From NCBI RefSeq assembly GCF_044359855.1, contig NZ_CP132291.1, forward strand, positions 1-64,000: 64,000 nt of DNA, read 5' to 3'. This stretch comes from Rummeliibacillus pycnus_A (GTDB taxonomy: Bacteria; Bacillota; Bacilli; Bacillales_A; Planococcaceae). Each line of letters starts with the position of its first letter. The stretch's first letter is position 1. The notes beneath the pieces are model-generated. The model had not been told where the DNA came from and made no database searches. It was given only the letters and a program-made list of their open reading frames with translations. Shown here piece by piece: positions 52,611 through 60,913 of this stretch. The position numbers and the translations under genes are program-made.

Positions 52611-53483
52611 TTGAAAAACAAGATTGTAATACCAATACTAGCAGCAAGTTTATTAGCAACAGGATGTTCTGCTCATTCAGATGCTCCTAATGAAACAAAA
52701 GCCTCTCAACAAAGTATGAGTAAGGAAGAAAAAGAAAAAATCAATGAACAAACTCAAAAGGCAATTGATGATATTAATGCTATTTTTAAGAAAAAAAGTT
52801 ATGTTGAAAAAGGTGATTTTTCACCTGAAGACTATGGTTTAGTTAAAAAGACACTGAATATATCTGCTGAAGCTTTGAATGTTGATAAACTAGAAGTTAA
52901 TGATGATAAGACAATAAAGTCTTTAAGCGATAAAATTGTAAAGCGAATTGATCATTTAAATTTTACAGAAAAGAAGAAGTTTTTAGCTGATTTAACGAAA
53001 CCAGCCACAATTTATAAGGCAATATATCGTGAAAATATTTATAATAGTTTATATAATTTTGATAGAGAAAATAATGTTGAAAACAGTATGGATGATTTCA
53101 TAAATTACGCAACAATGGACAATGTTTCTACAAAAGATGCTGTAGAAAAAGCAAATCTTGATTATGACATCGCAAAAGATCAAGTTTCATATTGGAAAGA
53201 AGAAGAAAAACTATTTAAAGATACATATGGGGATTCTTTTTCTCAGGAAAACTATAAAGTGATGTTATCAATTATGAAGAATTTCCAAGATATGCAGGAA
53301 ATCCATATGTTATTTTTGAACAATTTCAGATTAGGAAAACAAGAAGTAGTAAATCCAGAAGATGCAGTAAAAAAGATAGATTCATTATCAACTAAACAAT
53401 TAAAACTCATCGAAACAATAAACGATAACTTAAATGTTCCAGAAAGATTAAGTTATGATGAATATACATTAAATCACGACTAG
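52611..53483 (+). CDS. Lipoprotein (290 aa), helical
   Basis: TTG start. Signal peptide with lipobox LLATGCS (Cys about residue 20). The mature chain is highly charged and helical, with coiled-coil-like stretches (SKEEKEKINEQTQKAIDDIN, KLFKDTYGDSFSQENYKVM). There is no known domain. It resembles surface lipoproteins of spore formers of unknown role. The ribosome site is modest (AAAGAGTGAG). Confidence 0.7.
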   Translation: MKNKIVIPILAASLLATGCSAHSDAPNETKASQQSMSKEEKEKINEQTQKAIDDINAIFKKKSYVEKGDFSPEDYGLVKKTLNISAEALNVDKLEVNDDKTIKSLSDKIVKRIDHLNFTEKKKFLADLTKPATIYKAIYRENIYNSLYNFDRENNVENSMDDFINYATMDNVSTKDAVEKANLDYDIAKDQVSYWKEEEKLFKDTYGDSFSQENYKVMLSIMKNFQDMQEIHMLFLNNFRLGKQEVVNPEDAVKKIDSLSTKQLKLIETINDNLNVPERLSYDEYTLNHD

Positions 53484-53493
53484 TTTAATATAG

Positions 53494-53536
53494 AAGACCT
53501 TGCATGGAGAAATGTCACTTGTAAGGTCTTTTTTGT
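53494..53536 (+). terminator. Intrinsic terminator
   Basis: AAGACCTT / AAGGTCTT with a 21-base loop, then TTTTGTTTTG, just behind the lipoprotein gene. Confidence 0.7.
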
Positions 53537-53652
53537 TTTGCAGTAGTCGGTTCTATGTATATATTTCCATGTTTAACGCCAAAATAATTAATACACTCAA
53601 CATAAGAAAAGACACCATATAAAATATCTGAATAAAAAATAACCATTTCTTG

Positions 53653-53682
53653 TTGACAATAATACCTGCAGGGGTATATAGT
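53653..53682 (+). promoter_or_regulatory. Promoter with CstR/YrkD-type operator in the spacer
   Basis: TTGACA (53653-53658), then ATACC-TGCAGG-GGTAT (53662-53677) inside the spacer, then TATAGT (53677-53682). A copy of the box between -35 and -10 is the normal position for CsoR/CstR-family repression. The gene it served appears lost. Confidence 0.7.
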
Positions 53683-53878
53683 ATTCCTTGTAATTGAATT
53701 CATTGTTTTGGAGGGGAAAGCAGAAGAACATGTAAAAGCGATGATTGATCGCCTTTAATGTAGGCAACTTCAAATATTCTCGGGATGATGGATGAGAAGG
53801 CATTACACAATTAACGGCTGTTCGTTTTGCAATTAAGATCTTTAAAAGTCGTTATCTTATATTTTTTTAAGTAATTAA
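53683..53878. other. Remnant behind the first sulfur promoter
   Basis: One frame reads VIEFIVLEGKAEEHVKAMID followed by RL-stop directly after the promoter, without a start codon, and nothing recognisable follows. It looks like the tail of a deleted gene, possibly a first member of the sulfur cluster. Confidence 0.35.
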
Positions 53879-53894
53879 ATACCTATATAGGTAT
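53879..53894. promoter_or_regulatory. CstR/YrkD-type operator
   Basis: ATACCTATATAGGTAT is a perfect 16-bp palindrome about 110 bp before the rhodanese gene. Confidence 0.7.
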
Positions 53895-54005
53895 GGGTAA
53901 CTAGAGAAAGAAGAAAATAAAAGGGAACTACTAATTTAAATTGCCAAGGATAAGAAATTGTTGAAATTCTTCAACTAGGCATATGTTTTTTAGGAGGTAA
54001 TGAGG

Positions 54006-54302
54006 ATGAAAGAAATTTCAACAAAAGAGGTTCAACGACGTTTAGAAGCGGGAGAACAATTGAATTTAATTGATGTTCGTGAAGTACAAGAAGTGCAAGC
54101 GGGTCATATACCTGGTATTGTGAATATTCCACTTGGATTAATAGAATTCCGAATGCATGAGCTCGACCGTGACAAACCTTATATTATGGTATGCCGTTCA
54201 AGTGCACGTAGTGGCCAAGCAACTGCATTTTTAGAAAGCCAAGGTTATGAGGTAAAAAACATGGTAGGCGGAATGCTTGAATGGGAAGGCGCTGTCGAAT
54301 AG
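54006..54302 (+). CDS. Single-domain rhodanese
   Basis: 98 residues from the ATG eight bases behind AGGAGG (an ATG two bases behind it is too close). Rhodanese fold with LIDVREVQEVQAGHIPGIVN and the active-site loop CRSSARSG. It transfers sulfane sulfur or persulfide between carriers. First intact gene of the sulfur cluster and downstream of the palindromic operator, so expected to be induced by persulfides. Confidence 0.9.
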   Translation: MKEISTKEVQRRLEAGEQLNLIDVREVQEVQAGHIPGIVNIPLGLIEFRMHELDRDKPYIMVCRSSARSGQATAFLESQGYEVKNMVGGMLEWEGAVE

Positions 54303-54320
54303 ATTTTTTTATCAAATTTA

Positions 54321-54336
54321 ATACCCCTGATGGTAT
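54321..54336. promoter_or_regulatory. CstR/YrkD-type operator
   Basis: ATACC-CCTGAT-GGTAT, 17 bp upstream of the TusA-rhodanese start and just before its GGGAGG ribosome site. Confidence 0.65.
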
Positions 54337-54352
54337 TTTGGGAGGATTTTAG

Positions 54353-54904
54353 ATGTTAAGAACTGATAAACAATTAGATGCAAAGGGTTTTTCTTGCCCG
54401 ATGCCTATCGTTAAAACAAAAAAAGCAATGGCTGATTTAGTTGATGGTCAAATTATAGAGGTTCAAGCAACCGATAAAGGGTCAAAAGCAGATTTAGCAG
54501 CTTGGGCTGACTCAGTGGGACATCAATATATTGGAACGAATGAACAAGACGGTGTGTTACATCACTACATTCGTAAATGCTCTAACGAAACAGTTGATGA
54601 GAAAACATTTGAACCAACAATTGAGCTAGATGAAATTTCAAAACGTGATGGTCTTATTTTAGACGTTCGTGAAGAAGCAGAATATGCATTTGGCCACATT
54701 GAAGGTGCTGTATCCATTCCAATGGGTGACTTAGATGCACGTATGGATGAGCTTGATCAATCTAAAGAAATTTATGTTATTTGTAGAACGGGCAAACGCA
54801 GTGGATTAGCCGCTTCAAAATTGGTTAAAGCAGGTTTTACAAATGTATATAACGTTTTACCAGGAATGACCTCTTGGAAAGGCGACATCAAAAAAGAGCT
54901 TTAA
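54353..54904 (+). CDS. yrkF: TusA-rhodanese fusion (YrkF/CstA-like)
   Basis: 183 residues. The N-terminal TusA domain has the sulfur-carrier Cys in LDAKGFSCPMPIVKTKKAM (about residue 15). The C-terminal rhodanese has ILDVREEAEYAFGHIEGAVS and the loop CRTGKRSG. B. subtilis YrkF has the same layout, and S. aureus CstA is related. It probably relays persulfide sulfur between low-molecular-weight thiols and protein acceptors. The gene symbol is assigned by domain order and gene context. Confidence 0.9.
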   Translation: MLRTDKQLDAKGFSCPMPIVKTKKAMADLVDGQIIEVQATDKGSKADLAAWADSVGHQYIGTNEQDGVLHHYIRKCSNETVDEKTFEPTIELDEISKRDGLILDVREEAEYAFGHIEGAVSIPMGDLDARMDELDQSKEIYVICRTGKRSGLAASKLVKAGFTNVYNVLPGMTSWKGDIKKEL

Positions 54905-54924
54905 TATATTGATTAAATTTATTG

Positions 54925-55250
54925 AGTTAATTTCATTATGTAAAATTGGTATAAAATAAACGAACATTTAATGATTGTAAATTTTGATAATTGTGAAGCG
55001 GAAGACGGCGACTCCTACGGGAAAAGCTTGAGCTGAAAGCCCCGCAGGAACGATTTTAAGGACCAAAGCCTAAGAGCGCCACGTCCTGTGGCAACGGCTT
55101 TGTGACCAACATCGTGTTGGCCCGAGGAGATTGAAGCCAAGCCCGTGGAAAGCGCCGTCTGTAGCGGAACATACAAATCCAGATATTGAAAAGCACTTGC
55201 GTTATAACGTTCGTATGTATAAAACCTAAATTAAATATATGAAATTGATT
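54925..55250. repeat. MITE-like hairpin element within the sulfur cluster (copy 5)
   Basis: Terminal AGTTAATTTCAT (54925-54936) and ATGAAATTGATT (55239-55250). Core stem AGACGGCG (55003-55010) / CGCCGTCT (55153-55160), ACGGGAAAAGCTTGAGCT / AGCCCGT arms and a GCCACGTCCTGTGGC module. 326 bp, non-coding. It separates yrkF from the DsrE gene. Confidence 0.75.
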
Positions 55251-55290
55251 CTTTAAATAAATAAAAAACATATTTTAGGAGGATTTTATT

Positions 55291-55686
55291 ATGTCAAACA
55301 AAGTAGCAATTATCGCGTCAAATGGTGGTCTTTTCGACGCATATAAAGTTTTCAATATCGCCACTGCAGCTGCAGCAACAGAAAAAGAGGTAGCCATTTT
55401 CTTTACATTTGAAGGCTTAAACTTAATCCATAAAGAAGGAATGAAAAACTTGCCGATGCCAGCTGGCAAAGAAATGATGGCAGAAGGATTTGCAAAAGCA
55501 AATGTACCATCTATTCCAGAACTTGTTGACATGGCACAAGATCTTGGTGTAAAATTCATCGGCTGTCAAATGACAATGGATGTAATGGGACTTACAAAAG
55601 AAGATTTCATTGATGGCATCGAAGTTGGTGGCGCTGTAACATTCTTAGAATTCGCGAAAGACGCAGCACCATCATTATCATTCTAA
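55291..55686 (+). CDS. yrkE: DsrE/DsrF/DrsH-like family protein (YrkE-like)
   Basis: 131 residues. Opens with VAIIASNGGLFDAYKVFNIA and contains the conserved GCQMTMDVMGLTKEDF segment carrying the likely sulfur-accepting Cys, ending GGAVTFLEFAKDA. It acts as a sulfur relay or membrane-associated persulfide carrier in the yrk/cst-type pathways. TTAGGAGGA precedes the ATG. It lies behind the inserted repeat, so transcription must read through it or start anew. Confidence 0.88.
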   Translation: MSNKVAIIASNGGLFDAYKVFNIATAAAATEKEVAIFFTFEGLNLIHKEGMKNLPMPAGKEMMAEGFAKANVPSIPELVDMAQDLGVKFIGCQMTMDVMGLTKEDFIDGIEVGGAVTFLEFAKDAAPSLSF

Positions 55687-55711
55687 TTGAACGATTTTGG
55701 ATAAAAAATAA

Positions 55712-55748
55712 TTTGGTGAAGAGGTCTATGCTTCTTCACCAAAAAAAT
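55712..55748 (+). terminator. Intrinsic terminator
   Basis: TTTGGTGAAGA / TCTTCACCAAA with a 10-base loop and an A/T tail. It splits the cluster: the next gene has its own operator. Confidence 0.8.
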
Positions 55749-55758
55749 CAACTTTTAA

Positions 55759-55775
55759 ATACCTATGGGGGTAAT
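55759..55775. promoter_or_regulatory. CstR/YrkD-type operator overlapping a ribosome site
   Basis: ATACC-TATGGG-GGTAAT ends six bases before the yrkH start. The GGGGG of the box is also the only ribosome site, so repressor binding and translation initiation share sequence. Confidence 0.6.
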
Positions 55776-55780
55776 TATAA

Positions 55781-56905
55781 ATGACAGTAACAAAATGGAC
55801 TGCAGCACAAGTTGCACGAAAAGTAATTGAAAATAAAGAGTTATTTATTTTAGATGTTCGTAATCATGATGCTTTTGAAGATTGGAAAATTGAAGGACAC
55901 CAATTCGAATATCTTAACATACCATATTTTGAATTATTAGATGGTGTAGAAGAAATAGTACCTCAACTTCCAAAAGACAAAGAAATTTTAGTCGCTTGTG
56001 CAAAAGAAGGCTCTTCTTTGATGGTTGCAGAGATGCTTTCTGACGAAGGTATGGATGTTGCTTATCTTGAAGGTGGTATGAAGTCTTGGAGTATGCACCT
56101 TGAACCAATTAAGGTAGCAGATTTAAATGGTGGCGAGCTCTATCAATTCGTTCGACTTGGAAAAGGTTGTCTTTCTTATATGGTGATTTCCGAAGGTGAA
56201 GCAGCACTTATAGATGCAGTACGTTTTACAGATGTATTCACAAACTTTGCCAAAGAGAAAGGCGTAGAAATTAAACATGTCTTTGATACGCATTTACATG
56301 CCGATCATATTTCAGGAGGAAGACATATTGCTTCACAAGTAGGCGCAACATACTACTTACCACCAAAAGATGCGACTGAAGTTGTTTATAATTACACACC
56401 TCTTGAAGATGGATTAACTGTTCAAATTGGTGCAGCTAAAATTGATGTTGGTGCGTTATACTCACCGGGGCATACAATTGGCTCAACTTCCTTCGTAGTA
56501 GATAACCAATATCTTTTAACTGGAGATATCTTATTTATCGACTCAATCGGTCGTCCGGATCTTGCAGGACTTGCTGAAGATTGGGTAGGGGATTTACGTA
56601 CCACATTATACAAACGTTACCGTGAACTAGCAGAAGATTTAATCGTATTACCAGCTCATTTTATGATCATCGATGAATTAAATGAAGATGGAACAGTAGC
56701 AAAACGTTTAGGTGATTTATTTGCAGAAAACCATGGTTTGAATATTAAGGACGAAGAAGAGTTTCGTCATACTGTAACAGATCATTTGCCACCTCAACCA
56801 AATGCGTACCAACAAATTCGTCAAGTGAATATGGGGAAAATTACACCTGATAATGACGAACAAACAGAAATGGAAATTGGACCTAATCGCTGTGCTGTTC
56901 GTTAA
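55781..56905 (+). CDS. yrkH: Rhodanese-persulfide dioxygenase fusion (YrkH-like)
   Basis: 374 residues. The N-terminal rhodanese (about 1-105) has FILDVRNHDAFEDW and the Cys loop CAKEGSS. A metallo-beta-lactamase/ETHE1-type domain (about 110-340) has DTHLHADHISGGRHIA, SPGHTIGS, LTGDILFIDSIGRPDL and a later HFMII His. The Fe(II) persulfide dioxygenase motif set suggests oxidation of glutathione- or bacillithiol-persulfide to sulfite. The order is rhodanese first, opposite to the main order in staphylococcal CstB, matching YrkH. Confidence 0.9.
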   Translation: MTVTKWTAAQVARKVIENKELFILDVRNHDAFEDWKIEGHQFEYLNIPYFELLDGVEEIVPQLPKDKEILVACAKEGSSLMVAEMLSDEGMDVAYLEGGMKSWSMHLEPIKVADLNGGELYQFVRLGKGCLSYMVISEGEAALIDAVRFTDVFTNFAKEKGVEIKHVFDTHLHADHISGGRHIASQVGATYYLPPKDATEVVYNYTPLEDGLTVQIGAAKIDVGALYSPGHTIGSTSFVVDNQYLLTGDILFIDSIGRPDLAGLAEDWVGDLRTTLYKRYRELAEDLIVLPAHFMIIDELNEDGTVAKRLGDLFAENHGLNIKDEEEFRHTVTDHLPPQPNAYQQIRQVNMGKITPDNDEQTEMEIGPNRCAVR

Positions 56906-56970
56906 ATTCAAGTAAAGGATTCGTAAAAAATACTATAGAGATATACTGAAAAAGAAAAGGAAGATATAAT

Positions 56971-57198
56971 ATGAATATAACAAAAACCTTAGATGCAAAA
57001 GGATTGGCTTGTCCAATGCCAATCGTCAGAACAAAAAAAGCAATGGATCAATTAAATACAGGGGACATTTTAGAAGTGTTTGTTACAGATAAAGGTTCGT
57101 TAAATGACATTCCTGCATGGGTTAAATCTGGTGGTCATCAAATCTTGAAACAAACAGAAGAAGCAGATGTCATTGCTTTTTATATTCAAAAAGGTTAA
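56971..57198 (+). CDS. yrkI: Sulfur carrier protein TusA family (YrkI-like)
   Basis: 75 residues, a stand-alone TusA with the carrier Cys in LDAKGLACPMPIVRTKKAM, followed by GDILEVFVTDKGSLNDI. It is nearly the same as the TusA half of YrkF upstream, so probably a duplicate. AAGGAAGAT precedes the ATG and the gene follows yrkH by 65 bp in the same direction. Confidence 0.92.
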   Translation: MNITKTLDAKGLACPMPIVRTKKAMDQLNTGDILEVFVTDKGSLNDIPAWVKSGGHQILKQTEEADVIAFYIQKG

Positions 57199-57244
57199 TA
57201 AAGGCGAGCTTTAGCTCGTCCTTTTCATTGAAAGAAGGGAAACT

Positions 57245-58021
57245 ATGGGTTTATCACTAATCATTGTATTATTTTGCATAGGATTAGTTGGTTCGTTTAT
57301 TTCAGGGATGCTTGGAATTGGTGGAGCCATTATAAAATATCCGATGCTATTATATATTCCTGCAGCGTTTGGTGTCGCTTCCTTTACTTCACATGAGGTG
57401 TCAGGCATTACTGCAGTAGAAATATTAGTAACATCAATTTCAGGTGTGATTGCCTTTCGAAAAGGAAATTACTTAAACATCTCATTAATCGCAACGATGG
57501 GTATTGCCGTTTTAGTTGGTAGTTTAATAGGAAGTTTTGCCTCAAGTGGTTTTAGCGAAGGCCAAGTCAACATCGTTTATGGCGTATTCGCGATTTTAGC
57601 GGCAATCTTAATGTTGATACCAAGAAAACAAGTTCCCGAAAACGATGAGAATATTACTTTTAATAAACCATTAGCAGCAATTTTAGCGTTCATCGTTGGA
57701 ATTGGTTCAGGTATTGTCGGTGCAGGCGGTGGTTTCTTACTCGTACCAATTATGCTTGTTATTTTAAAAATTCCAACACGTGTGACAGTGGCATCGAGTT
57801 TAGCCATTACATTTATTTCTTCCATTGGCGGATCTATTGGCAAAATCACAACGGGGCAAGTTGAATGGTTACCTGTCATTGTATTAGCAATTGCAAGTAT
57901 AATTGCTGCTCCACTAGGCGCTAAAGCTGCTAAGAAAATGAATACAAAAGCCCTTCAAGTTTTACTTTCCATATTGATTTTAGCAACTGCTATTAAAATT
58001 TGGATTGATATACTAATGTAG
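57245..58021 (+). CDS. yrkJ: TauE/SafE family sulfite/anion exporter (YrkJ-like)
   Basis: 258 residues with about eight membrane helices. Duplicated TauE motifs: FISGMLGIGGAIIKYPMLLY and GSGIVGAGGGFLLVPIMLVI. It closes the cluster; in cst systems the TauE protein is thought to export sulfite or related anions produced by the dioxygenase. GAAGGGAAACT precedes the ATG. Confidence 0.92.
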   Translation: MGLSLIIVLFCIGLVGSFISGMLGIGGAIIKYPMLLYIPAAFGVASFTSHEVSGITAVEILVTSISGVIAFRKGNYLNISLIATMGIAVLVGSLIGSFASSGFSEGQVNIVYGVFAILAAILMLIPRKQVPENDENITFNKPLAAILAFIVGIGSGIVGAGGGFLLVPIMLVILKIPTRVTVASSLAITFISSIGGSIGKITTGQVEWLPVIVLAIASIIAAPLGAKAAKKMNTKALQVLLSILILATAIKIWIDILM

Positions 58022-58050
58022 GTAAAGAAAAATGATGAAAGAATAAAGGT

Positions 58051-58079
58051 AGAATAAGCATTTTGCTTATTCTATTTTT
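58051..58079 (+). terminator. Intrinsic terminator of the sulfur cluster
   Basis: Perfect 10-bp stem AGAATAAGCA / TGCTTATTCT with a TTT loop, then ATTTTTG. Confidence 0.85.
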
Positions 58080-58109
58080 GTGGAGAAAAATAGAATTTTA
58101 AATTATTTG

Positions 58110-58224
58110 AATCAATTTCATAATGAAGGAGCGAAAGACGGCGACTTCTAGGGAACAGCATGAACTAAAAGCCCCGCAGGAAATGTTCGTATATAAAAAC
58201 CGAAATGGATTTATGAAATTGATT
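58110..58224. repeat. Short MITE-like element with complete terminal repeats (copy 6)
   Basis: AATCAATTTCAT (58110-58121) and the exact complement ATGAAATTGATT (58213-58224) bound 115 bp containing AGACGGCGACTTC and AAAGCCCCGCAGGAAATG. The right half of the GC-rich core is deleted. It defines the element's ends most clearly. Confidence 0.7.
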
Positions 58225-58291
58225 AATTTGGATATATTTTGAAACAAAATCACTTTATAAACGTAAATTAGTAAAAAAGGGGGGATTGTTC

Positions 58292-58738
58292 ATGAAAAAT
58301 TCTAATTGGTTATCTTATTTTTGGAAAATTCTATGGGTTGTCGGATTAGTTTTATTAGTAAATATAAGTTTTAATTATGAAAATCAGATTCAACAAACTG
58401 CGAGAGAAACTTATAGTTTAATTCCTGTTATTTGGTCTAAATTATTTATCTCGATTATATTTGGTTTATATATATCTCTTGTTTTTGTGAAAAAATGGTC
58501 ATTTAATATAAATCCATCTTTATTTTGGTGTGTAGCTATTCCGAGTATATTACTTTCGTTTGCCTTCCCAATTTTGGCTACACTTTCATCATTGAAATCT
58601 TTGCCAGAATATATAGCGAGTTCATCCATTTCTTTTTGGCTAATAAATGTTTCTTCGTCAGATGTGTTCGGAATTATCGCAGGGTTGTCAATTATCCTAA
58701 GTTTTTTTAATGCTCGCCCAAGTAATAAGAATCAATAA
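58292..58738 (+). CDS. Hypothetical membrane protein (148 aa)
   Basis: GGGGGGATT precedes the chosen ATG. Four hydrophobic segments (about 12-27, 47-66, 78-97, 120-138). No family recognised. Monocistronic, with a strong terminator behind it. Confidence 0.6.
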   Translation: MKNSNWLSYFWKILWVVGLVLLVNISFNYENQIQQTARETYSLIPVIWSKLFISIIFGLYISLVFVKKWSFNINPSLFWCVAIPSILLSFAFPILATLSSLKSLPEYIASSSISFWLINVSSSDVFGIIAGLSIILSFFNARPSNKNQ

Positions 58739-58785
58739 TTTATTATTTAACAGGCGTATGCTTATAGTTGAATTATAAAACAAAT

Positions 58786-58822
58786 AAAATAGACTTGGTT
58801 TTCACACAAGTCTATTTTATTT
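58786..58822 (+). terminator. Intrinsic terminator
   Basis: 12-bp stem AAAATAGACTTG / CAAGTCTATTTT, 9-base loop, T-rich tail. Confidence 0.85.
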
Positions 58823-58992
58823 TCTAATTAAATCTACACTGAAATTTTACCGAGCCATTTTATACATCATTTTTAATATAGATAAATCTTATGAAGAAAT
58901 TACAACGAGAAATTGTGCTAAGAATGATCCATTGCGGCAGAAAAAGGCGTGTAACATAGAGCGAAATCTAAAAATTAGCCTTTTTACTATAG

Positions 58993-59601
58993 CTATAATT
59001 TTATCGCCTTTAATTTTTCTGGTTTCTTATAAAATAAATAAAATATTATTCCAACGATGATTAGGCAAAACGTACAATTTTGTGCAATGCCAATTATGTC
59101 GTTCCAACTGTCTTTTCCGTTTACCAACAATTGTAGAATCAGTCCTACAAGTAAAATCAATAATGTATAGTATGATTTTTTCACTAAAAATCCAACAGCT
59201 CCACCAAATAATCCCCCTAAAGCTGAAGCACCGAACCAACCTACATAATTCATTAATTGTTGTATAACTGGTATGGATATGTTATCTGGAGTATTTTCAT
59301 AAAAATGTCCAATAACTAAATAGAAACTAATAGCAATGAGTGTATACACCATACCAAATAAAACGGCTTCTTTTAGATTATTGGCAAATCGATAGCCAAT
59401 GAACATAGCTATCATAAACCATATAGGTAAAGAATTAATCATTATCGCTAAATAAGAAATGACAAATTTAAAAATAGAAATATCTTCATTTATAAAAAAT
59501 AAGTTATCTGAAACTACAGAAAAAATAGCAACACTAACACTTACTATACAAGTAAAAATAATAAACGGTTTACGAGTTACTTCTTTATTTTCTTGCAACA
59601 A
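58993..59601 (-). CDS. Hypothetical polytopic membrane protein (202 aa)
   Basis: TTG start behind GAGGGGGC. Six hydrophobic segments, with a glycine-rich one (YVGWFGASALGGLFGGAVGF) typical of DUF6518-like small membrane proteins. Ends in a basic tail (KKPEKLKAIKL). No function can be given. Isolated on the minus strand. Confidence 0.6.
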   Translation of the reverse strand: MLQENKEVTRKPFIIFTCIVSVSVAIFSVVSDNLFFINEDISIFKFVISYLAIMINSLPIWFMIAMFIGYRFANNLKEAVLFGMVYTLIAISFYLVIGHFYENTPDNISIPVIQQLMNYVGWFGASALGGLFGGAVGFLVKKSYYTLLILLVGLILQLLVNGKDSWNDIIGIAQNCTFCLIIVGIIFYLFYKKPEKLKAIKL

Positions 59602-59815
59602 TATGCCCCCTCACTATCTTAGCTTTCTTTATTATAGATGAATTATTCGACAAATATTTCCAAAGTCCTCTAATTAAAAACTCTTCAGCTAATTCTTGGT
59701 TTAGGATTAATAATTTGTTTTTATCTTTAAAACAGATTGCAATTAGATTTATTTATGAAGTCATTACAGCGAAAGGTTTTAATAAAAAATAATTATTTCG
59801 ATAAATTTAAAACAT

Positions 59816-59858
59816 GAAAAAACTCTAGTCCCGGTGATGAAGTGGATTAGAGTTTTGG
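59816..59858 (-). terminator. Intrinsic terminator of the 59873 gene
   Basis: AAAACTCTA / TAGAGTTTT stem; on the minus strand it is followed by T6. Confidence 0.7.
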
Positions 59859-59872
59859 TGTAATATTTTTAT

Positions 59873-60520
59873 CTATCTCATTAAATAGCCATATTTTCTT
59901 GAAGGAAAATCAGCACCCAATTTGTTTACTTGAGATTTGGCATCTTCAATTAAAGTTTTTGCCTTTGTTTTTGTTTCTTTATCTAAGTGCTTGAATTTTC
60001 CGTGATGCTTTGGAAATGAAACTCCAAGTGCTTTAAGTTGTTTATCAGCTTCCTCTTTTGTTAAGGAACCAGCTTTCACCTTATGCATAATTTCTTTGAC
60101 TTTTGCTTTGGTGTTGTCATCTAACTTTCCAAACATATCAACTTTATGATGCTTTGGAATTGATACGCCTAATGCTTTTAACTGTTTATGGGCTTCTTCT
60201 TTCGATAAGGAGCCATCCTTTACTTTTTTCATAATTTCTTTGACTTTAACTTTGGTTTTGTCGTCTAGGTTCTCGAACATTTCACATTTAGCGTGATGCT
60301 TTGGGACTGAAACACCTATTTTCGATAAATCTGAATCTAATTTGTTTAAAATTTCATCTACTTTTTGTTGGGTTTTCGGATTCAGTTTTGGTTGTTGTTC
60401 GGTAGCTATTTTGTTATGGTTTAGCGTTGCAGCAAAAGTAGGTGCAGCTGTGTTACTCATAATTCCTAATGATAAAGCACAAGTAAGTGAGAAAGTTAAT
60501 AGTATTTTTCTTTTTTTCAT
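59873..60520 (-). CDS. Secreted repeat protein with PKHH motifs
   Basis: 215 residues with a signal peptide (1-31, AxA site APTFAA). The mature chain opens with NPKTQQKVDEILNKLDSDL and continues with about three helical repeats of 43-46 residues: DDKTKVKVKEIMKKVKDGSL, SKEEAHKQLKALGVSIPKHH, then DDNTKAKVKEIMHKVKAGSL, TKEEADKQLKALGVSFPKHH and a diverged last unit. The regular His pairs could bind metal. No known family. A shorter paralogue lies at 34262. Ribosome site AAGGAGC. Confidence 0.75.
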   Translation of the reverse strand: MKKRKILLTFSLTCALSLGIMSNTAAPTFAATLNHNKIATEQQPKLNPKTQQKVDEILNKLDSDLSKIGVSVPKHHAKCEMFENLDDKTKVKVKEIMKKVKDGSLSKEEAHKQLKALGVSIPKHHKVDMFGKLDDNTKAKVKEIMHKVKAGSLTKEEADKQLKALGVSFPKHHGKFKHLDKETKTKAKTLIEDAKSQVNKLGADFPSRKYGYLMR

Positions 60521-60759
60521 TTTTAGTCTGCTCCTTAGTATAATTGGGTTTAATCGAATGCTGAGACAAGTTTTTTTAAATAGCGAGTATTTATAAAATC
60601 ATTTTTGTTAAATATATTCACCTTATTCCTGGAAAAATCTTATACTTATAATGTCCATTTTTAAAAAATTTAAAAGTAGCGAATGTTTCCATTTCTAATC
60701 TATTGGAGAGATGTGAGTTTTGGAATGCTATATATGTAAGAACTTCATTACTACATAAC

Positions 60760-60890
60760 TCAAAAAAAAAATACCCCATCCTTGAGATAGATGCTCAGAT
60801 GGATGGGGTATCGCCAATTTCCTTGCTCACTATCATTTTAACCGTTTGATTTGCGGTCTTTTAACTTTTCCTGTTGTTCATTTTAGTATC
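60760..60890 (-). repeat. Remnant of a toxin-antitoxin antisense RNA
   Basis: TACCCCATCCTTGAGATAGA, GGATGGGGTA, CCGTTTGATTTGCGGTC and AGTATC match, in order, the hairpin, toxin terminator and -10 box of the loci at 25.6 and 35.0 kb. No toxin frame and no -35 remain. Confidence 0.6.
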
Positions 60891-60913
60891 CTTGGAGATT
60901 GTTCCAGTCTTTT

